64,000 nt of DNA from Dichotomocladium elegans (GCA_025716815.1 JAIXMN010000014.1:434001-498000), one strand, 5' to 3'. Positions 35,160-47,737 are shown, counted from the stretch's first letter. Notes: generated by a model not told the origin, from the letters alone. Program-made: numbers and translations.

Positions 35160-36673
35160 ATGAGCCGGTCTTACGACGTGACCATTTTTGGCGCAACTGG
35201 CCTAACCGGCCGCCACATTGTTGAGCAGGTCTTTGACTTTGGAACAATCCATCCATCCTTACTTCCTGATCGTTTCCAATGGGCTGTAGCAGGACGCAAT
35301 CAGGAAGCCCTAGAAGTGCTTGTCGATCGCTATATTGAAAAGTACCCTCGGAGTAAAGTGCCGCGTCCAGCGATTCTCATTGCCAATGTGGTAAAGCGGG
35401 ACACACTCGACGCCATGGCCAACCAAAGCAAGACGATTATCAACGCAGTGGGGCCCTTTCGGTTCATGGGCGAATATGTAGTCCGTTCTTGCGTCGAGCA
35501 AGGCTGCGATTATGTGGATGTGACGGGTAAAGAAGCTAAAAATAAGAAAAGATATTGGTAAGCAATTGTTCACGAAAATGGGAACTTGACAGGTGAACCC
35601 GAGTTTGTGGAGCGAATGCAGCGTACGTACCACGATCAAGCCAAGCGCAAGAATGTGACCATTGTTCATTGCTGTGGCTTCGACAGTGTGAGGATGCTGT
35701 ACTACTACCTTTTCCCAAAATCTTTCGCTTTAACTGGCCTTCATTTACACTCCAGGTGCCTGCCGACATGGGGACCTTGTTTGTCAAGCGTCAGTTTGTC
35801 GCACGTGGCTGGACTCCGGCACACGTTGAAATGTTTTTGAGGATACACTGCGGTGAGCTCGGACTACGGGCAGGTTATGCAACCTTTGAATCGGCCGGTA
35901 TGTGCCTCTTTCCCGCCGACTCTTGCTGAAGCAAAACCGCTACTAACACGACGTTATCCAAACAAGTCCATGGCTTTGGTTCAGCTGAACTCCTTCGTGA
36001 AATTCGTAGAGCGTCAAAGCTCCCACGCCTCCCGCAGGTCGGACCGAAACTCAAGATCCATAGCCGACCTGGCTATGACAAGGCGCTCAAGATGTACCGC
36101 GTTCCGTTCCAGTTTGCCGATCCGTCCGTGGTCAGGCTATCGCAGCAACTATTTCTAAGCGGCGCAGGTGAGCCGCCCGAGGGCGCGAGTGCAACACCCA
36201 TGCCACCGACGGTTCAGTTTGCAGCCTACGTCCTGCTGCCGACATTCTGGATCTTTGTGCTGTATCACGTGTATGGACTCATGTTCATGATTCTTTCTTC
36301 GACACCTTGGGGTCGCAACATGCTCCTTGCCCACCCCGAGCGATTCACGCACGGCGTGTTCTCAAAGCAGGAACCTACTGACGAAGGTCTCAAGCAGACA
36401 AGTTTCGACATGATTCTGCGCGCCAAGGGCTACAGCTCGGCTGTGATCCCGGCCGACGCAGAGCCCAATCAATCCATTCAGGTTATCATCCGTGGTCCAG
36501 AGATGGGGTATATTGCGACTCCGAGGATGGTCTTCCAGTGCGCGCTCGTTTTGTGCGAAAACAAAAATCGCATTCCCCGTGGCGTTATGACCCCAAGCGT
36601 TGCTTTTTGGAACACAGACCTTCTCGACCGTCTGCAGAGAGTGGGCATCACGTTTACTGAAGAAGAAGAGTAG
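35160..36673 (+). CDS. Saccharopine dehydrogenase-like oxidoreductase
   Basis: Four exons, 35160-35526, 35593-35687, 35756-35897 and 35967-36673, giving 436 residues. The N-terminal Rossmann fold has VTIFGATGLTG (residues 7-17), a nucleotide-binding loop. INAVGPFRFMGEYVV and GCDYVDVTGEPEF follow, as in SCCPDH and its fungal/plant relatives. A hydrophobic span (about residues 330-355, YVLLPTFWIFVLYHVYGLMF) predicts membrane association, common for this family on lipid droplets or the ER. The true saccharopine-dehydrogenase activity is not expected, and the substrate is unknown. All introns are GT-AG and phases close. Confidence 0.88.
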
Positions 36674-37711
36674 ACAGCTTGACTGTCGCATGCTGGCTGC
36701 TCATAAAACCCGTTCTTTATTGTTTCTCAATATACGCATGTATCAATCGATCCACTGGTTTGATATTTTCCCAATAGTCCACATACACACGGGCGGTTGA
36801 ATTGTCAATGCCATTCGGCATCCTTGCGCGTTTGTGATAGTGACAATGCTGCTATGAGGAGAATCTTTCCAACTGCTTGCGACCTTTGCCGATCGGTATG
36901 ACAGCTACACGCAATATGGCCCTGAAAGGAAAGTAGATCGACATGCCGTCGTTCCTACCATAGTAACACAACCGTTGTCATCAGTCTATGCTTGCACCCT
37001 GTTCATGTCCTTAGTTCAGATTTGCGTATGTACCGGCCACCCATTAGTACCTCTTTGGTAATCCATGCAGATTGGTTCCTCGGCGAGCATTTGGTGCATT
37101 AATAGCAGGGTATTTATTGTTACGGATGGAGCCCGAAGATGCTCGCCTTCTTATGTTGCTGAGAATCAGTACAAGAGGCGATCCTTGTCGCACAAGCCCT
37201 GTTCGTCCACGCACTGTGTACATACGGAAACCAATGAGGGTAGTAGCAAGATGAAGTTGCTATCCATGCCTGGCTTTTTATACATTTATTGCATCCATTT
37301 TTTTTGGGGGGGGGTGGAATCCGACCTCCCCTCTCTCGCCCTCCATCTTCTCCTTAACTTCCGGTATCTCCTGGGCTGATTGCCCTTTTGAAATAAGTCA
37401 AGTGAATAAGAAAAAGATAGCCGCCAAGCCTCCTGCTGTCACACATGATTTCAGAATGGGTGCGATTTCTATGAGCTTCATTGTTGCGTGTCAGCTAGCT
37501 GTCTCCCTTCCTTGACCCCTTTTTTTTCTAATTCTTGTTTCTTCCCTCTTCTTTCTCTCCCACTTTTTGTTCTTCTCATCCTGTGGAAACGCATAAAATA
37601 CGCAGATCGCTTATTCTAATGGCATCGGCTTCAAAGCACGCTTGAACACGTATACACAAACACACGCTACTACTAGAAAGCTGCCGTTGGATATATTAAA
37701 AAGATACCTCC
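36674..37711. other. Intergenic between two plus-strand genes
   Basis: About 1 kb. It has a T-run next to a G-run at about 37297-37313 and CT-rich DNA upstream of the next gene (about 37500-37575). Short frames at 37065-37379 lack any supporting feature. No tRNA seen. Confidence 0.45.
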
Positions 37712-39797
37712 ATGAGATTACCCTTTGTACGATTGGCCAACACTCACTCACATTGGGAAGACAATGAATGGTCGCGGAAAAACGGATACCAGTCACCAAT
37801 CGACAATTACTTGCTGCTTCAGTGGATCGCTTGTTTGACCGTTGATGTTGGATTCTTTGCTTTTCTTCAGTGGTTCGTCAATGGACAGTCCCCTTCCTCC
37901 GCCACACAGACCCTTATAGCGGCTTGGAATTCCGCATCCCAAGATCATGTTGACAGTGACAGGGCACTCCTCCATTGGCCGTACGCATGGCAGATATCCT
38001 TTTTTTTTTAGTCTTTGCTTCAAAATGGAAGCCTATTTGACAATGCAAATCCTTAACGTCTCACTCTTTTTCTACACCATGGCAGTTTTCAGTGTTGGTG
38101 TCAAGGTCCTTAGCATTATCACGTCGTTCGTGCCAACCGAGGATCCGATCATCAGTACACAACAGGATCGGGTGCCGCGGTCGAAGACATACGTACGACG
38201 CTACGGCATGCCGGTGGTGGATCCGATATCAGGTGTATGCGGGATATGCCGGATTAAAGTGTAAATATTCTTTCTGGATAGGGAGCGAAAGAGAAAGCGA
38301 GCGAGAGATGTTACCGGGGATCGAGGTGTAGGAAAAAGGAGGGCAGGCGAAGTGAAATAAAGGGGCAGAGAGTAACACAGAGCACGGACAGACCCAAATC
38401 AACACGACACTGCAAATTGTGCAACAAGTGCGTCGCGGGCATGGATCATCACTGCCGCTGGCTCAATTGCTGCATTGGACAGAGTAATTACAGGTAAAAA
38501 AAGATAGCCGTTATTTAACTTTGATAATGACACGACTCTAGGCTCTTCATGACCCTTGTTACAATGTCGCTCGTTGCCTTGATATGGTACACCGCTCTAT
38601 CAACAAGCGTTCTGATGTCAAGTATATATAGAAAGAATGCCTTTGCTGCCCAAGGTAAAACATATATATGGCATTTCAAATGTGAAGATCCATACTCTGA
38701 CGCTGTCTCGACAGCATTCGAACGTTACTTCCATTCGGCATTATTTGTAGCTGGGAGTAGGGAGGCGGATCATACCATCAATCTTGCCTACTATCTCTGC
38801 ATGGCTGCTGCTGTATTTCTGACTGTGCTGTCCAGCATTGGGGCTGCTGCCATGATGCGGTTGTGCCTGTTTCACATCCGCTTAGGTAACCTGACTCTCA
38901 TCTCAATCCAAGAGATAAAAGGGGAAAAATGGCTCACCATGATGAGCGATTAATGATGTTATCATAGCTTATTTAAACATGACCACTGTTGAATTCATCA
39001 ATCGCCCGGGCGCTCGCCACCGGACTACGGCCGGCTTTGACGATGATGACGACGATGATGAGGACTATGAGTTCGATGATTTTGACGATTACTATGACGA
39101 CGGGTTTGACGACGAATGTGAAGAAGAAGACATGGACGACTGGCCGAAAATCTGGTCACCAGCAGCGAAATCGCTATCGTCATCTGCCTCAATCAGCGGT
39201 CATTATCTGACCAAAGCCTGGCGGGTGATCCGTCGGACAGCATACCGCATACAGCGCCCATGGCGGCGACGTTTATTTTGCCTTCCGCGTCGCACCCCGT
39301 ACCGTCGCATCGACAGCGCAAATCCCAATCGGGATATTGGGTGCGGTGTAGATTGCGGTTGCTGTCTAGAAGAAGCGTCAATCAGGCGACGCACATCCGC
39401 GCGACGGAGACGGAGACCACAAGACAGATCGTCATTCCGTCGGAGGCAGCAGGATCAACAGGGTTTTCAGCAGCAGAGGCATGATGAGTTTTACATGGAG
39501 GAGCTCCTAGCTACACAGACGCTTCGCCCTGTGCTGGTCATGGGCGAGGAGGAGATACTGGAAGGCAACACCAGCATCAGCAACGACAATAGCGGTCCCA
39601 ACTACGAAGATGACATGGGCCTGGACATGTCTATTCTAGACGAAAAGTATTCAGCATCGCCATCAAGACGAAGTAACAAAGCAGCCCGGATACTCGATAT
39701 TTCAGATGAGCAGGCGCTGCGTTATCAGCAGTCCCACCAGGCACAGAGGATCCAGGAAGAACTGCTTAATAAGAAGAATGATAACGACGACGTGTAA
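37712..39797 (+). CDS. DHHC-type protein S-palmitoyltransferase
   Basis: Multi-exon gene. Firm exons end at 38261 and continue as 38392-38493, 38542-38885 and 38968-39797; the first part begins at the ATG at 37712. An early intron between about 37880 and 38020 is needed, but its exact sites are unclear. TM1 ([20 protein letters not shown]) and TM2 ([20 protein letters not shown]) precede the Cys-rich core [19 protein letters not shown] with [13 protein letters not shown]. Two further membrane segments and the TTVEF motif after the core follow. The tail of about 250 residues is acidic (Asp-rich at about 39040-39120) then basic. DHHC enzymes attach palmitate to Cys of substrate proteins at Golgi, ER or plasma membrane. 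The N-terminal half resembles the ZDHHC1/11 group. Confidence 0.88.
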
Positions 39798-39976
39798 CGT
39801 GGTAGTTCATGAAGTTGAGCCATTTTTTTTTTTCAACATGCACTCACACACTCACACGCATTCATCCTCACCGTGGATAAATAGAAGAATATTTCGTTGA
39901 ACTTTTTCCTTTCTGTCTTTGTTCAAGTTATTTCTTCTCTTTATTTTTTTTCTTATATATCCATTATAATTAAAGT

Positions 39977-40633
39977 ATGCTGGCCATTGATGATACTACA
40001 TTTCCTGTCCAGACTGCTTCACAAGGCTGTCCGTCCAAAGGTTGCTGTCAGGATATGCTTGTCCCCACGAGTCCGTCCGTGCAGTTTGAAGTACCGACCC
40101 CATCCGCGACCATGTTGCCACCCTCTCGCATTTACTGGGGAACGTCTGACGGCCGTTTATGGCAGTACGAAGTTGAGATTCCGAGCTGCCTTGGCGGTGA
40201 TGATGATGAAGATCAAGTATTGGTGCGCGTGAGGCCCTTGTATAAGACCGAGGGGAGCAGCAGGAACAACCCAAAGCGGACGGAGCTGGCAACCTGTCTG
40301 ATAGGCTGCCGTCTCGTTGAATTTTCAAAGGAAGGCATGATGATGGGACTCCGAGGGTAAAAAGAAAGCAAGGAAAAAAAAAAGTGGCAAGGGAAGACGA
40401 ATTGCACACACTCACTGGGATCCTTAACGTACAGGTCAGTATGGACGGATGTTCTGGTCTGCCCTTCAAGTACCTGGGTTTCTCCATGCCGACTGCCTCT
40501 ATCATTCCTCACCGTTGACCTACACCAGCCACAGCCCCGTCTAGGCCTATGCATCACGCTGGCCTTTAGCGATGTTTCTTGCGCTGACCGCATGGAAATC
40601 CTTTCCCCCATCCAAGTGCCCCTCTTCGACTGA
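39977..40633 (+). CDS. Conserved-looking hypothetical protein
   Basis: Two exons, 39977-40356 and 40435-40633, giving 192 residues; the splice (GTAAAA...ACAG) closes the frame exactly. The product has Cys pairs near the N-terminus (CPSKGCC), a WGTSDGRLWQYEVE segment and an acidic loop (GGDDDEDQ). The C-terminus is hydrophobic and aromatic with LSFLTVDLHQPQPRLGLCI. No transmembrane segment or signal peptide. I do not recognise the family. Support is the intron with consistent phase and the compact position 180 bp after the palmitoyltransferase gene. Confidence 0.6.
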
Positions 40634-41058
40634 TGTATACCCCTCTCCCCCGCAAAACACTGCGCTGTAATATATATTTTTTCTTTTCTTGATCATCTGT
40701 ATATGTCACGATACGCTGCCTTGGCTTGGCCATGTTGAACGACAAGGCATTCATGAACGCTTTCGGCCTCTGCAATAGTGCATCAAAGCAAACACATGGT
40801 TGTGAGTAAGATATATTGGAGTCGGATGAGCTCAAGACAAGTTCCACCTTAACAATCGCATCCCACTTGATATTGAGATCCGGTTATTTCGGGAGCATGC
40901 GCAATCCTGGGTTTACAAGGTAGAAAGAAAAAGAACCCTCCCCCCCAGCAGACACACAACCTCATTCGTCCTCTCCCCTCAATACCTATTCCCCTATTGT
41001 CATTTTTTCCCCCATCCCAAGGGCAGCAGCCAATCGCTTGTTCTTATTATTATTACTA
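40634..41058. other. Convergent 3' ends
   Basis: Spacer between a plus-strand and a minus-strand gene, with AT-rich 3' UTR-like sequence and a (TTA)n patch near 41044-41058. A 93-codon minus frame at 40566-40847 overlaps the end of the upstream gene and is not supported. Confidence 0.45.
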
Positions 41059-41689
41059 CTAGCACTTGGGAAAAGTACCATTGTTCACCTGAATGGTGAC
41101 AGGTACGGAAATAACGGCCTGTTGTGGGCCGGGAGCGGTCTGTGTGGCATTGAGGACGGGATAATTGGGTATGAAGACGAGCGAGAATGTATAATCTGAG
41201 GTCGTGTAGCGGGTGAAAAAGTGACAGTTGGGCGTCTTCCAGGTGGTCGAGTACTGCTTGTCAACAAGGCCGGCAGGCGCAGGGTCGGTCGTGAGTCCGC
41301 TTGCAGCACTGAAGCTAATCACATTCTCTTGGTTGCTGTTCTGTATCCACTGGAAGTTGACGTTAAGCGAATTTGGATAATAGGCATCTGTGATATGAGC
41401 TAATCATGAAGAGGCCGAAAAACGAAGGGCGGTTCCCCGAGGAGGGAGTGTCGGTTTAGGATCGTTTGCTGTAACATAAACCTATCTACCCACCCACCCC
41501 CCATAGCCCGTACTTGCCTGCTTGCGCACCCACAACCGTATACTTGATCGACACCTCGGTGTTGCTAGGTAAATGTTGATTGCTGCTGGGCTCATTGATC
41601 ACAATGACATCTGCTGCCTGCGCGAATAAGGTTGCAAAGGCGAGGAATCCTAAAAGCGCCGTCAGGATGCGGAATGAGAAAGTGGCCAT
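41059..41689 (-). CDS. Small secreted protein, possibly Kre9/Knh1-like
   Basis: Two exons, 41689-41518 and 41387-41059, giving 166 residues. A clear signal peptide (LTALLGFLAFATLFAQAA) is followed by DVIVINEPSSNQHLPSNTEV. That opening resembles the N-terminal beta-sandwich of Kre9/Knh1-type secreted cell-wall proteins (inference only). The remainder is Asn/Thr-rich with potential N-glycosylation sites (NAT, NGT) and two Cys. The intron (41388-41517, 130 nt) has a GC donor (GCAAGT). No GT in the region gives the phase needed to join AQA to DAYYPNSLN. Confidence 0.75.
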
Positions 41690-42667
41690 GGTGGGTATAA
41701 AAAGAAAGAACTGAAGGGAGACGGTGCGTTCAGTGCGTCGATTTTTTTTTTTACTTTGCGCCCGGAAATTGAAGAGTAGATGCCCTGGGTCACTAAAAAT
41801 AGAAACACCATGTTGTGCAACTACGCCCGACGATCATAGCTACACAAGGCTCAATACGATTTCCCAAGCTCGATGGGATATCCTGCGGGAGAAAGCATTA
41901 ACGAGAACAGAGCAGAATCCGCTGCTGTCATGTCTGCTAACTGTACCGATCTCTATCATCCTCTCAAAAGGAATACTGGACGGTTGGTCGGTCGGTGTTC
42001 TTACTCTTTCCAATGCTGTCCATTGCAATATACAGAGCAAATCCATCGTTCCTAGAATGATCGTAGTGGGTATGCACACACACACACACACACACCCATC
42101 TAAGGCGATATGGGATCAAATACACACAGAGAGAGAGCTGTAAATGAGACAGGATATACAACAGGTTCGACACATGTTCCCCGTGATTACAGTTTATTGC
42201 TATTGCTCCATGTACGTACGCTTTATAAAAAGCCAATTGATAGCCACTGAATAACTCAAAACGTATAACGCACGTTTGATAGCATCGTATATCATCGGCC
42301 TGTTAGGTTCTACCGGCTATCACGCATGTTTGCTTAAGGGTCTGGTCATACCACACATGCTCCAAAAGTGCACAAATTATTATGTGAAAATCCTCCTTTT
42401 CAAACCACCCAGCCCCTCATTTCTCTCGTGGATCTACATACTCAAAAGCTTATGCTCTACAAAACACTCCATGCGTGCGTTTGTGAGCACTGTATATTCT
42501 ATATAGAAAGAAGGGGATGATCTGCAGAAAGCGAACACCAACCCAAATTTCGAAATTTGATATTGTAGTTGTGTATCTTTATTTCTGTAAGAATAAATTA
42601 CAGTATGTCAAACGCTCGTATCGTGGGCCCCGTTAGCTTCTTTTGTTCGCGGGAATGTTGTATCCGA
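41690..42667. other. Intergenic
   Basis: Upstream region of the 41-kb secreted-protein gene and 3' side of the next minus-strand gene. It contains an (AC)n run at about 42074-42096 and AT-rich DNA. Frames at 41724-42143 and 42276-42506 have no domain or splice support. Confidence 0.45.
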
Positions 42668-42818
42668 CTATGGATGTTCTACGGGTGGTCGTGGTGCGGA
42701 AGCAGATGAAACATCATCTCTTTTCCGAGCAGGGTTGGTGGCAGTTGTTGGTTGATTGTAAACGGGCGTGTTAGAGTCTTTGATGGCATCGATTTGCTAA
42801 AAGAAAAGAGTGTGCTCA

Positions 42819-42850
<32 letters not shown>

Positions 42851-43177
42851 GTCGGTGTTTAATGGCCTGTTATGACCCTTGGCAAGGATTAGACAGCAGG
42901 GACTTACATATTGAGGCGATTCTGGGCCAAACACCTCGTTCGTTGGCGGGAGAGAAGGAGGGCATTCCTTTTGGCACCACCGAGTGCCATGCGCACACTC
43001 GATGCGGCATTGCTCCTGAGGGTTATTATATGGATTAGAGTCATATGGAGCAGGATTTCCTCGCACTGGGTCGACCCCATCGCCCGTATTGCCCAATAGC
43101 GTGCCGGGTAATAATAGTGGACGAGCCGTGGCGCAGCTAGCAATAATGACCAACATGAGGAGGATGCTTTTCATCAT
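42668..43177 (-). CDS. Small secreted cysteine-containing protein
   Basis: Two exons, 43177-42908 and 42796-42668, giving 132 residues. A signal peptide (SILLMLVIIASCATARP) precedes a Pro/Asn-rich mature region. A short Cys motif CRIECAHGTRWCQKECPP lies at about residues 57-74, with four Cys. A low-complexity Pro/Thr/Arg tail follows. Unknown family; it is of effector or wall-protein type in form only. The intron holds an (AT)n(GT)n microsatellite (about 42818-42852). The promoter contains a (GC)n patch at about 43244. Confidence 0.7.
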
Positions 43178-43596
43178 CGGGATTAGGAGGTCGTAGGCCT
43201 GGAAGTCAGGGGCGTAGACGAAGGTGTGAAGAGAGAATGAGAACGCGCGCGCGCGAGGGGAAGGGGGAGGGTGTGAAAAGAAACAGGAAAGGATGACTAC
43301 TTTTATAAGTAGCCCTTCAGATGTTTTCTTTTCTTATTGAGGTTTCCATTCGATCCTTAACACCCCTTAAGGAGGTGGAAAAAGAGCACAGCACGGTTCG
43401 ATGTGTGGCCTTGGAAACAAGCACTGCGGCAATCTTCACTGCCAGGAAGGATAGACAACGTACATATGTATTCTTGCCAAGTCTTCAAAAGAACCTTTGT
43501 GGATGCTTTCAGTATGGCATATTCTCATACTCGGCCATGCAATATCCATTAACAGTCCGGCATCGTTATCCAATGTACAAAGAAAAAAATAGACTA

Positions 43597-43627
<31 letters not shown>

Positions 43628-44121
43628 ATTACCGAAAATGATCAGCATCTTCAGAGGCGGTGCACAATGTTTTCCGTAACCCGCCTTCGCGCATCATACT
43701 CAGGGCTGTAACTTATTATATACTGCGCATTCCCTTTCCTCAAGCGGCAAAACATGCACCGATTTTCTTCCGTTATTCCCTATGCACTTGACCATTCTTT
43801 GCCCATCACTATGAGAGTTTGTGAAAGCAAAAGAGGAGTAGCAGGTCTAATTTATTCGTTTGTCTGCAGAGAAATTCCTATAGATTATGCTGGATGCTAC
43901 GGAAACGAACGTGGCGCTCGCCCCCTTCTCCTCACCCCCCCAAGAAGCATGCACAATATCTTATCCTTCTGTCGTAGTACTGTAAGTGCACACACGCGCT
44001 CTCTCTTTCTCTCTGTGTGTGTACAATACGACGGTCAGCGCTATGCATTGCATGGACGGGTGGGCGACTTCATCGACCAGTATATTATGAATAAAACGAT
44101 GGGGAAGGGAGTGGCGACCAT
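43178..44121. other. Intergenic with a CTGC tetranucleotide repeat
   Basis: About 0.9 kb. It contains (CTGC)7 at 43598-43626 and CT-rich DNA at 44000-44020. The frame at 43754-44167 runs into the antisense of the CobW gene 3' exon and is a shadow. Confidence 0.5.
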
Positions 44122-45495
44122 TCAAGGCTTTGCGAGACATTGCCTGAAACTATCTACCAGGACTTGACGATTCAAGTTCTTTCCGATAAACACCAGCTTG
44201 CTCACCCGTTCCTCGCCCGATTGCCATGCTCTATCTTGTTGCCCATCAAAAATCTAGGAAACTCGAGCTTAGGAAACAAGAGAAAAAAAAATAAAGCAAC
44301 CGTAATGCGCTTCGAAAAGCTTTTACCATATGCACGCCCTGGAAAACGTAACGGTCATCTTCACCAGCCACATTCAGGATGCCCTTCATCCGGTATATGT
44401 TTGGCCCGAGAGAAGCTAGCACGCTCTGGATCCACCGATTGAGTTGATCGAAATCGAGTGCGCCATGCTCCACGATACCAACTGAAGTGATTTTATCTGT
44501 ATGACGATCCTTCGGATTCATACCCTAACAACCGCAACCGTCCCCCCCTCCCGGGCATTAGAGCGCGCGCGTAGCAAGAAATTACCCTCACTTTAGCATT
44601 ACATGAGCGTGATCATTGTGGGAATCGCCCTGGGCATGGTCATCGTCTCGTAGGAACGCAGGCTCACGTTCCAAGACCCGCTCCAGATCAAACCCTCCAA
44701 CATTAATGATCTTATCCAGATTGACCCTGCTGTATTCGCACGGAATGACCTCCACATCGTTGATGGTCTTGATCTTCGCTATCAGCGCATCGCGCTCCGA
44801 CCGCTGCACGAGATCAATCTTGTTGAGCAGCAACACGTCTGCGAATGCAATCTGCTGGTAGACCTCGGTGGTGTCGCGAAGCTGCATAGCCGCATGCTTG
44901 GCGTCAACCAAGGCGACGATGGCATCCATGTGAAACGCCTCCTGGAGCTTCTCATCCATGTAGAGCGTCTGGACCACCGGCCCGGGATCGGCCATGCCCG
45001 TCGTCTCGATCAACACAAGATCAAGCGGTTTGTTCATGAGTTGGCGAAGGATCCGGATGAGATCGCCACGCACCTTGCAGCAAAGGCTAGGTATTACATT
45101 CATGTCATTATCCATCACAGGCGTGCATAATCTCTCGCATCCTCCTCCTCATCATCTCGTTGTATAGGATACGTATCTGCGCTTTCCACCAACACCACCA
45201 CCACCATCACGATCTTCCTTTTTTTTTTATTACCACCCATTCTGTGTTTCGTAAATTTCTTGTCCAGCATCAACGACAATCAGCGCGTCATCCACAGCCA
45301 CCTCGCCAAATTCATTCTCAATCACGGCAATGCGCTTGCCATGCTGTTCTCTTAAAATGTAATTAAGCAATGTAGTCTAATTGGTATATGGATTGTCAGT
45401 TTCTGGTAGAGAAAAATGCTCGCATACATAGCTTTTCGGGCTACTACCTTGCCGCTACCGAGGAAGCCGGTCAGCACAGTGACAGGGACGGTCAT
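44122..45495 (-). CDS. CobW/COG0523-family metal-associated GTPase
   Basis: Five exons, 45495-45448, 45376-45234, 45086-44603, 44524-44327 and 44253-44122, giving 334 residues. The sequence opens [17 protein letters not shown] (P-loop). Next come [14 protein letters not shown] (switch), the metal-binding CxCC ([12 protein letters not shown], created by the splice at 45234/45086), [10 protein letters not shown] and LLNKIDL. A His/Asp-rich insert (about residues 208-225) and the C-terminal CobW domain with GVHMIFDGQQ and LVFIGKNL complete it. Members transfer zinc or other metals to client enzymes. The CPELVPI motif of the ZNG1 group is absent at the N-terminus, so it may belong to another COG0523 subgroup. 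The last exon is short and easily overlooked. Exon 3's donor (GTAATG) is the least certain site. Confidence 0.88.
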
Positions 45496-45784
45496 GGTCG
45501 TGTGCTTTGGGAAGAGGGCAGTGGAGAAAGCTGGGGACGATCTCGATAAACACTGATCTGTTCCGATCAATGCATATTGTCCGACAAATGATAGGCTTAA
45601 TCTTTTACTTGTAAATAAAAATATGTCCAGTCTTCCACCAATATATATATATATGTATATATATATATATGTGTGTGTGTAGGGATGTGTGTATATAGAA
45701 TAAATATAGATTTATGGGGCATGCTGCCCAATGTGTCAAACATCTGCTATGTACACGATAACGGTGGTTGGAAATTCCCTCTGT
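45496..45784. repeat. AT/GT microsatellite spacer
   Basis: Short spacer with an (AT)n-(TG)n microsatellite at about 45640-45680, between the CobW start and the end of the HSF gene. No coding signal. Confidence 0.7.
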
Positions 45785-47380
45785 TCAAGGCTGAACTTGC
45801 GAGGACTGCATCATCAATAGCATAAGTTGTTGTTGTTGTTGTTGCTGTTGCTGAGCCGCAGCTGACCATTGGTCAAACGAAAGAGCTGGTGGCGCTGGTT
45901 GTTGCTCTTGTTGCTGTTGCTGTTGGAAAGGAGCATTCATACACGGGTCATTATGCTGATAAGAAAGGGGATTGTGCGCACTTGAGACGCTGGAGAGATC
46001 TTCATCGCCATAGGTGCTTGGGTAGGGGCTGGCAGGCAGTGGGGTATTGATGGCCATAGTCAAATCTTGCCAGTCAGAGGAGAGCACGGGTGACGGATGA
46101 CATGATGATGACGGTGAGGAGAGAGGTGATCTATGCATGTTTAGGTTTTGTGTCTGTACCGTCAGGCGGGTATGAGGACGTCCTTGCATAGATCCCAAAC
46201 TCAGGGTATTGTCCTGATCGGTGCTATTGTCTTGATCATGCGAAAACACAAAGATCGGGGGTGGGCGCTCCACGTCCATTGCATCCGTCTGCAAGGAGGG
46301 CACTACGGGCGCATTTCCGGATGGTGCTGATACGTGGGTAGGGTGAGTATGGGCGGGTTGGATTACTCAGGCAAAGGTACACGTACCATGTTCTTCTAGC
46401 TGATGCAGTCTCTTCACGAGACCATTAACCGTCTGTTCAAGTTGATGCTCTCGCTGTCTCATGCGCTCCTGTTCCTTTTCAAGGATTACGATGCGCGCCT
46501 GCAGCGTTGCGATCACCTGATTGTAGTGGATATCCGACATTATTGACGATGCTGCGCTGGAACTTCCAATAGTGGCATTTACGGAGGACAGATCGCGTCG
46601 ACCGTCCTGCAGACCTTCATTATTTTTCCGCTTGATTGTATCGAGCAGATCCTCGCGGTCTCTCTGAAACTGAGAGTGCTTGAATTCAAAGGTTTGGTTC
46701 TCTGAGCCTCGCTGTCCACGTGGTGGTCGATTGACCTTATGGAAACCATACCTTGCACACGCGCAAGTGCAACGGTCAGCGTATGACCGTGAAACCCTTT
46801 GTCACAACGTTCTCCTACTTTGAACAACTTACATATTGAGTTGCCGAACAAAACTCTGGAAGGCACTATGCTTGAAATACATGGGAAGCACCTTCCGTGC
46901 GAACGTAGCCGAGTCAGTAACGATAAACGATTTGCCCTCTGGGCTCCAGTGAATCAGAGACGTGTGTTGGCCATCACTTATCATTCTATATATTCCTCGA
47001 TGCTGTTAGTGAAAAAAAAAGGAAAATAACGGTCGGATATGGTCGACACGGTTGGGGAAGGACGAAAAGCTAAGAACTTGCCGGAAGAGTTTATTAACAA
47101 AGTTGACATGCTGCACAGGGGAGGTCGGTCGGCTCGAGTGTGCGCTGCCAGGCTGATTTCCCGAAGAATTGCCATTTGGTATTGCAGTCGGTGGAAGAAG
47201 AGTCGGTTGCTGCGAATGCACTTGCTGGGGAAAAGATTGCTGTGGAAAATGGAAAGGAAAAGATGTGCCTGCATCTGAAGAACCGCCGTCTGACTCAAAT
47301 GAACTCCCAGCTGAGTTGGGTGAGGCCGCGCTATCATAGCAAATGGCACCGTAGGAGGCAGAAATGGAGTTAGTGTTCAT
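45785..47380 (-). CDS. Heat-shock-factor-type transcription factor
   Basis: Four exons, 47380-47082, 46985-46833, 46751-46387 and 46326-45785, giving 452 residues. A Ser/Gln-rich leader (about 95 residues) precedes the HSF DNA-binding domain: FVNKLFRMISD, IHWSPEGKSFIV, FVRQLNMYGFHKVNRPPRG and FEFKHSQFQRDR. A hydrophobic-heptad coiled coil for trimerisation follows (about residues 210-265, QARIVILEKEQERMRQREHQ). The Ser/Pro/Gln-rich C-terminus with poly-Gln tracts is likely the activation region. It binds inverted nGAAn repeats and controls stress genes. Which HSF paralogue it is (Hsf1, Skn7-like or Sfl1-like) is not clear; no receiver domain is present. Intron 1 has a GC donor (GCAAGT). Confidence 0.93.
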
Positions 47381-47737
47381 TTAAGTAATGGCAGAGAAGA
47401 CCAGAGGGGCAGGGGATGGCGTGGTCTGCGGTATGAATGAGGTAAGCGAGAGGAGAAAAGCTATCCAAAGTAGTGCAACCGTCGATTTGAAGGTGGTATT
47501 TTTATTTTTTTATTTCTTTCGGCGCAATATGCGGCTTAAGGCGTTTAAAGGAAGATGCACAAGTTGAACAAAAGACTCGCATTCTTTCTCGTACACATGC
47601 ATGCTTGCTTATTTTTTTTTACGGTCTTCAACAGTTGAGTGTCTAAGCATCGTCCTTTTTATTTGTTTTAAAAGGGAAGATCCGTGGAGGAGAGTTGTCT
47701 GATTTTCTAAATCCAGGAAGGAGGGGGGTAAGCGATC
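47381..47737. other. Intergenic upstream of HSF
   Basis: About 360 bp holding the HSF promoter side and the 3' region of the ceramidase gene, with T-runs at about 47505-47520 and 47612-47620. No gene. Confidence 0.45.

Noticed and set aside
39193..39394. Antisense frames within the palmitoyltransferase tail
   Set aside because: Mirror frames of a biased acidic/basic coding stretch; the sense frame continues the DHHC gene with correct splicing.
43598..43626. (CTGC)n run considered as part of a CRISPR-like or regulatory array
   Set aside because: A perfect tetranucleotide microsatellite without spacers; simple slippage explains it.
43754..44167. A 137-codon plus-strand frame
   Set aside because: Its 3' part is antisense to the CobW last exon, which is supported by homology; the 5' part has no features.
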